A stretch of 64,000 nt of DNA from Chlorokybus atmophyticus (Eukaryota; Streptophyta; Chlorokybophyceae; Chlorokybales; Chlorokybaceae), in NCBI GenBank assembly GCA_009103225.1, contig RHPI01000810.1, forward strand, positions 533,602-597,601, written 5' to 3'. Made by a program: the position numbers and the translations under genes. Every line of letters starts with the position of its first letter. The first letter of the stretch is position 1. Under the pieces are notes generated by a model, which worked only from the letters and a program-made list of their open reading frames with translations, made no database searches and had not been told where the DNA came from. This document shows positions 58,258 to 64,000 of the stretch, piece after piece.

Positions 58258-59091
58258 ATGGTGCGTGCCCTGTTGTGTGCGTGAGGTAGCTTGGCGTCGT
58301 CAGCACGGTCAAGCTACCACACGCACATAGCAGGACCAAGTGGTGTGCTGTTTGAGTCAGCGGTGTGGACATGCACGCATAGATGGATGGAGTTGAGCAT
58401 CTCACCGATGTGTACCATGGTCTGTATTGCAACCCTGTTGCCCTTGCAGGTGCTTCTGGACCAGGACAGGTTCTTGCATGAGCTGACCAAACTTTACGAG
58501 CGCAACAAGACCTCCGGCACGGTGTTTATCACCCAGAAGCGATGTGAGTGCTTAAACTCTGCTGCTTGTGGTAGTTGCGCTGCTTCCTGCTGCAGTTGGA
58601 GTGCGGCACTCTGCAAAGTTGGGGAGATGATAAGCGTTTGCGTGACACTTTGCATGACACATTCTTGAGCGAATGGTGCGATTGCTACATGCGCTTCAAC
58701 TTGTGGGATAACTGTTGATAACAATGTTATGTGTGCAGCTGACTTGAAGCCCAACAAGAAGAGTCAAGAGCGAGAGGGCTCGGAATACCGTTGCCTGATG
58801 CGGGCCACAGATGGCAAAAAGAAGATCAGCACAGTGGTGCGTGCGAGCGTGGTTGGCTCTGGGTACAGCGCCATGTTTGTGTGTTCACAATAGTCACTGG
58901 CACTGTTGGTTATGCAGCGAACTTGCTTACAAGTAAAGCCATTGTTTGTAAGGCAGATATCGGCAAAAGACTACAACCGTTTTCAAGCAGCTTACATGAA
59001 TGTGCTCAAGGCGCACATGGATGCACTGAAGAAGCGAGAGAAGAAGGCGACAAAGCGCAAGGCAAAGGCGGTTAGCTTGCCACAGGCATGA
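58258..59091 (+). CDS. SRP14: Signal recognition particle 14-kDa subunit
   Basis: With SRP9 it binds the Alu domain of SRP RNA and slows translation while the ribosome is delivered to the endoplasmic reticulum. Exons: 58258-58260 (only ATG is coding), 58450-58543, 58739-58836, 58957-59091; all GT-AG, total 330 bp and 109 residues. The protein starts MVLLDQDRFLHELTKLYERN, then KTSGTVFITQKR, the basic loop DLKPNKKSQEREGSEY, LMRATDGKKKISTV, and ISAKDYNRFQAAYMNVLKAH with a Lys-rich end. Length and order fit plant SRP14 (about 120 residues). The start is chosen because the ATG is followed directly by a GTGCGT donor and the next exon begins with the family's VLL. It is convergent with the KH gene, 330 bp apart. 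Confidence 0.93.
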
Positions 59092-59420
59092 CAAAATTGA
59101 ACACATTGAAACCAGTTTGCACCTAACAACTCCAAGAGCAGACTCCTCAAAGTAACCCTGTGATAATATACATAGGATGAATGTGTATGTGAGTGTTTGC
59201 CTGTAGCTTCTGATGACGCTACTTGACTACTGGATATGTGCATGCTACTGCTGCGGTGGCTCCTAAAAGAAGAACAACAACTACCCATCCTCGAACCGGT
59301 GCCAACTGGCCTTACTGGCCACAAAACTGGTGTGCACGAACTTCCGCAATGTGCTCTGTCTCCATTGACTGCCGCCGCCGAGGAGGTCGGGGCCAGGCAG
59401 AAGCACTTGAAGCAACAAAA

Positions 59421-62063
59421 TCACTGCGATCCGAATACTGAATAATTGTTGGTGTAGACACTGTACACGGGGTTCGAGGAGCTGGGGTTGGACGGCGGAC
59501 CGGGACTGGCCGAGCCGGATATGCTCATTGAACTGAGCATGTACGCCTGAACGAGACTTTGAGCAGCAGCTACCTGTAGACCAACATTCCCAGGATTGAG
59601 CTTAAACACTTACATACGCATGCCGACCAAAGACGGCGCGCCAGTAGGCAAAAGCCACACCAATAAAGGTCTCAGGCGAAAGCTGCCTACCTGATCGCTG
59701 GTGCCGGTAATCTCAACCATTCGCTCAATGGAGCCCTCTCTCTGATCATGGATCTGCAAAGGAGCAACCAGGATTAGCATGCCACTATGATGACCACCAA
59801 GTGTGCAATGCGTGCAATGAGGTGGTACTACTCCTTCCCGTCAGTGTGCATCATTATCCATACCTTGATGTGTGCCCCGGACAACTGGCGGACTTGTGCA
59901 ATGTTGCTGCCGCCCTTGCCTATGACGCTCCCTATCAGCGTGTTGGGCACGCTAATCTGTGCCGTGACTGGCGACGAGTGCGCTCCAGAGGGCGGCGGCA
60001 ACCCCGTCATGCCGCCGGGCAACGTGATTGGGCCCGGGAAAACTGCGCCGTACGGCCAGGACGCTGCCTGCTGACTAGGCTGCGCGTACTGGCGCCCGCC
60101 CGTGTTCAGATACCCTCCACTGGGGCGCTCCTTTGGTGGATTCTCCCTGCAAATGATTCGCCATCAGCGCCCAATCATTGACCCGAGAAGTGTGTGGGTC
60201 CGAGCCTACGTGGCGACATACTCACCGGAGCTGCTTTGAAATCAATTGCAAAGCAGAGCGAACTGTGCTAGTATCACCCGTAACCTGCGCACATGCCATC
60301 AGGTGCACGCTCGACACATAGAGGTCCACTCAGAACATTGCGCACTGCAGACTGATGCTCAGGCATGAGCTACTTCAGTCACGTAAAGCAACCACAGTGC
60401 AGCAGCTGCTTGCAACGGCCAATGCTCTGAAAGCAGCGTGAATACTGCACGGGCATGGGCTGAGATGCCCTGCACAAACATATCAACATCAACGTTAATG
60501 CCGCTGTACCTGGACAACTCTGTCCGTGGGCAGGGCACAGGCGGGGAGGTCCTCGGGGGGCAGTATGCGGATGGTGGCGCCGGAGGTCTCGCGGATTGAC
60601 TTTATAATATCACCACCTTTGCCTATCAAACTGCCGGCTTGGGAACCGGCCACGAGCAAACGCGTCGTGATCTTTGAATGCGATGGAGACGGCGAGTCTT
60701 GCAACATGTTGGGCTCTGCCCCACCACCATCCCCCTGTGATGCACTCACGGTCAACACCCGCAGCAAGATACAGCACAACAATGTCAACTTTGCAACTGG
60801 CACAAGTGACGCGTGTACCTCAACAATTCGCTGTTGTACGCGAAAAAGGGCATCCTGTGCTGCAGACCATGTTGTGCCAGGAGCATCTCTGGCAGCGATA
60901 ATCATAACCCTCTCATCCACACCCTGCCAAACAACAAATGGTGCACGAGGAATATCAGCAACGCAACTTGAGTCTAGCATCACGCACCACTGATCTACAG
61001 TGCTGTGCACACTAGTAACCACATTCTGAGCGGTCCTGAGGTCCCCCAGACACACTCACAGTCTGGCTCGCTGTGTGCATGAAGCAGCTTTGGACTGCAA
61101 TGTGCGGCAAAGGTGCAAACAACTGAGTGTGTATGGTTTATGCCATCACATGCTTCCGCCGACACTATCGTCATGTACAATAACCAATCCCAGGCAACGA
61201 CAGCCACAGTGCCAGTTCTTGCATGCTGCAAACTGGGGAAGGCTACTGACAACCGGCAACTAACAGTCTAATGCAGCTTGCCAGTGACATGCCATCGTGA
61301 AACACACATACTGGCCTGGTGAGTGACCGCAGACACACCGACAGAAGTGATGCACGCAGCGCACTTCCAATGTCCACTCTCCTACCAAAACCCGGTGGTC
61401 TATATACTAGTATGCATGTGTTATTACAACAACTCAGCACTACATGCGATCGCAGTGTGGGTCCCACATGTCAGTTGACACACGGGCAGGACGCCTCAGC
61501 TGGTTACCACACCACAGATGGTTGTCAAATTTATGACGGCCCCAATGCAACCCGCACTGTTTCAACTTCCGTACAACAGTGCTTGTGTCCAACTGCTTAG
61601 ATAGAGCTTCAGTCCCCCTCCAGCGCACCTGAACGCTGTCGGCGATCTTGAGGCGGGCGCCGGTCTCCTCCCGAAGCTGCTTAATGATGGCGCCCTGCTT
61701 GCCTATGACGCTGCCAACACGCTTGCTCTGGATGAGAATACGGTAGACGGTCTCGGGCCCCGCGGCGCCGCCGCCGCTCCCGCCACCGCCGCCTCCGCCA
61801 GAGCTGCCGCCCCCGCTCCCCCTCAAGCCAGGGCGCTTCTCTGGCGTCTTCTCTGGGGATGAGGCATCCTCAGAAGCGGAGCCACCTGCTGCTGCTGCTG
61901 CGGTGGCGGAGGTGGTGGAGGAGGAGCCGGCGACCCTCTTGCCAGCAGCCTGCTGCTGCTGCTCGCTGGCAGTGGAAGCACCCTCGGCAGCCGCAGCGAT
62001 GGACCCCGGCGACGCCGCCGCACCCGTCCCCACCGACGCTGCTGACCCTGGAGCTTCCGCCAT
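59421..62063 (-). CDS. RNA-binding protein with three KH domains
   Basis: PCBP/hnRNP K-like protein, expected to bind C-rich RNA and affect mRNA processing or stability. Exons: 61629-62063, 60510-60923, 60226-60284, 59864-60146, 59691-59753, 59421-59573; GT-AG, phase-consistent, 468 residues, TGA stop. The N-terminal ~95 residues are low-complexity Ala/Ser/Gly. KH1: YRILIQSKRVGSVIGKQGAI, then IKQLREETGARLKIAD. KH2: TTRLLVAGSQAGSLIGKGGD, then IIKSIRETSGATIRIL. KH3: AQISVPNTLIGSVIGKGGSN, then IAQVRQLSGAHIK. All three keep the GxxG loop (GKQG, GKGG, GKGG). Exon 2 contains an 84-bp in-frame segment (60735-60818) with good GT-AG ends that encodes an odd hydrophobic stretch; if removed, the protein is 440 residues. 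Confidence 0.92.
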
Positions 62064-62861
62064 CGCCCCTACCGCCGCTACCGCCGACGTCGACGACGAC
62101 AACAACCACAACAACAACCTACCACGTCACCTTTTTGTCTCACCCGTTCACTCGGCTCAGCAGAGCCTGCTGCCCGCTTCATCATGCCTGCGCGTTACTC
62201 GGCGACTTTATATCGCATGGTACCATGGTGTTTAATTGCGGGCACTGGCGGTGTGTGCCGTGTGTCAAGTTGACACTGTCAAATCAAAATTTAAACATAA
62301 CCCGCAGGTCATTATTTCTCAACGACAATTTGTCATCCACTTCGCGTCGTTTGCGGCCGCAGAAAAGGACCGTCTTGCACGACCGGGCCGGGCTGAGTGG
62401 CTGCCTGCCAGTAGTACTCTACGAGTGCAGTCCAGTGGGCCAGGCACTAGTGGCACTAGTGGCAGGCCAGACATAGTCTGCTGTGCTATCAGCCTATTTC
62501 GGCAAGGACATGTGAGGTTGGAGCCTCAAAGTTAGGGCCGCAATTACTTGGGGCATCAATTACTTGGTAATAAGCAATTGTAATCAGTCTTCACACTCGA
62601 ACAACGATTACCCTTGCAAGCTAGCTCTCCTCATTGAAGATTATGTAAAAGTGATTGTGTCATATGAAAACACTCTGAAGGCCTTCGCTACTTGCTGTAA
62701 CAGATCCAATTGTAACAGTGCAACCCGTAACATACATGAGTATTTGTTTCTTGATTGAAACTTTTCAGCGTCAAAGGCAAAACAAGCTTGGTTTACATCA
62801 GCGCCTCACCCGAAATTGTGGAGCAATATGATTATAAAGCCTAAACAAGGGGAGAAGCAAA
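62064..62861. other. Upstream flank of the KH gene
   Basis: No gene is supported. Frames opposite the KH gene start are shadows of its low-complexity leader. Confidence 0.5.
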
Positions 62862-62882
62862 GGGGGGGGGGGGGGGGGGGGN

Positions 62883-62976
<94 letters not shown>
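62862..62976. repeat. 115-base G homopolymer with one N
   Basis: Continuous G except for N at 62882. Length and the embedded N suggest either a real poly-G/poly-C tract that resists sequencing or a base-calling artefact. Frames of Gly or Pro through it are not genes. Confidence 0.95.
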
Positions 62977-62978
<2 letters not shown>

Positions 62979-63174
62979 GTGCACATGTCAAGATGATTGA
63001 ATATGAAATTGTATAACATACAAATAATGCGGGATGTAGCAGCACGTGCATTGTCTTATGCATAGTACAAACAATGCAAAACGGAAATGCACATGCATAG
63101 TGGCACGCACAGTCAGCAGCATGCAGAGCGACATAGCGCATATCAACATCACCACTGTAAGGTAGACCACCAGG

Positions 63175-63651
63175 TTCATTCACTACCTAACACACTACAC
63201 TACCCCTATTACCCCGTTAATCATGCAAGCATGCACATACTTGTGCACTCGGGTTGGTTGGTTGGTTGGTGTTTGCTGTCGCTGCTGTTGCCTCACCAAC
63301 GGCATTGCACATAGATCACTTAGCGCTCTTGTAGTAGGGTAGCTCTGGGTGTAATATAAGTGTATTGCCTTGCTTGCTAGCTTGTGTGTGCCTGTGACTG
63401 TTGGCTACTTTGAGCACGGACGCATGCTTGGTTGCATTTTTGCAAATATGACACATACCATATGCATATGCGTTCACTTGCCCATAGGGCCGATTGTGTG
63501 GACACAATGCACGAGACAAGAGTGCATGCCTGCAGGTGAACGCATATGCATAGGGTATGAGTCATATTGCAAGAATGCAAGCAAGCATATGCATGTGCAT
63601 GCTTGCATGGCTAACGGGGTAGTAGGGGTAGTGTAGTGTGTTAGGAATGAA
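63175..63651. mobile_element. Fold-back (MITE-like) element with nested inverted repeats
   Basis: Outer arms 63175-63236 and 63595-63651 are imperfect reverse complements over about 57 bp (TTCATTC, then CTAACACACTACACTACCCC, then ACCCCGTTA and ATGCAAGCATGCAC). An inner pair lies off-centre at about 63447-63480 and 63533-63566 (both carry CATATGCATATGCGTTCAC or a close variant), and within it ATTGTGTGGACACAAT is a small palindrome. No coding region. ACCACCAGG occurs on both outer sides (63164-63172 and about 63662-63670) but not at a position that gives a clean target duplication. Confidence 0.65.
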
Positions 63652-64000
63652 GTACATTCAACCACCAGGCTAAACTACTACACCTAGACGATCAACTATA
63701 CCACCACCCTGTTAGTCATGCAAGCATGCATGCACCAAAATTCACAAAAGATGCAACAGGGAGTTGTATTTGCCTGCCCACATGAGCCGTTGTGAACATC
63801 ACACCCGGCATGGTGTTCATGTGAGTCACCATCGAGTAATTAAAGTGACTCACATCAGCACCACATCCAGTGTGGTGTTCATGCGAGTTTATTGGCCTAT
63901 TTGCAGTCCACACTGGGATAATGCGCAACGGCAATGACGCGCGCGAAGAAGGATCAAAGGAGCGCGTCAGGTGTAACACGCGCCCCCCTTCCTCCCCCCC
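63652..64000. other. Terminal stretch with a small palindrome, no gene
   Basis: ATGTGAGTCAC and GTGACTCACAT form an 11-bp inverted repeat around 15 bases near 63819-63855. GGTGTTCATG-GAGT occurs twice (about 63812 and 63874). The window ends in a C-rich run like the borders of the other gaps. Confidence 0.5.

Noticed and set aside
62798-63019. Proline- or glycine-run proteins
   Set aside because: They are translations of the poly-G tract.
1-64000. CRISPR arrays, rRNA or tRNA genes
   Set aside because: No regularly spaced short repeats and no recognisable RNA gene on either strand; the genome is eukaryotic.

Overview
The window is nuclear DNA from a eukaryote, most likely a green alga. Nearly every cellular gene is split by GT-AG introns whose exon phases chain exactly. 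One gene is a plastid-type ribose-5-phosphate isomerase with an Ala/Arg-rich leader, and another is a plant-type delta7-sterol C5-desaturase. TAA, TAG and TGA all end genes, so the code is standard. I cannot name the genus. The sequence is about half GC, rich in TGCATGC-type words, and carries four assembly gaps or N positions that all lie against G/C homopolymers.

Layout. 1-1634 (minus): GT8 glycosyltransferase, cut by the window edge. 1.7-5.06 kb: repeats and AT-rich DNA. 5,068-16,576: an old Copia LTR retrotransposon (minus) with a matching 5-bp target duplication, split by a younger Gypsy chromovirus (plus, 9,228-16,156) inserted in its gag; the Gypsy copy itself holds two inverted duplications. 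17,122-21,944 (minus): 18-exon SCFD2-like Sec1 protein. 22,871-23,781 (plus): SGF11, divergent from it. 23.8-26.07 kb: AT-rich, no gene. About 26,077-37,242: a large putative DNA transposon bounded by inverted repeats, holding on the minus strand a coiled-coil/PIN-like/CXC gene (broken) and a Tudor-cytosine-5 DNA methyltransferase fusion (one frameshift), with a TIR-bearing non-autonomous insert between them. 37,366-39,765 (plus): ribose-5-phosphate isomerase. 40,544-44,144 (plus): HGSNAT-like acetyltransferase. 44,227-45,796 (minus): DCN1-like protein. 47,112-49,564: a decayed hAT transposon with a perfect 8-bp target duplication. 51,489-53,378 (plus): sterol C5-desaturase. 54,729-57,538 (minus): DEAD-box RNA helicase. 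58,258-59,091 (plus): SRP14. 59,421-62,063 (minus): three-KH RNA-binding protein. 62.06-64 kb: poly-G tract, a fold-back element and small palindromes.

The cellular genes are independent housekeeping units (sugar phosphates, sterols, vesicle trafficking, SAGA chromatin, cullin neddylation, SRP, RNA handling), often in divergent or tail-to-tail pairs. The part most likely to be new is the 26.1-37.2 kb unit: a TIR-bounded element that appears to combine an invertebrate-type mobile-element protein (PIN-like nuclease plus TSO1/CXC zinc domain) with a phage-like DNA methyltransferase fused to a Tudor-like reader. The two retroelement inverted duplications are the second most interesting signal.
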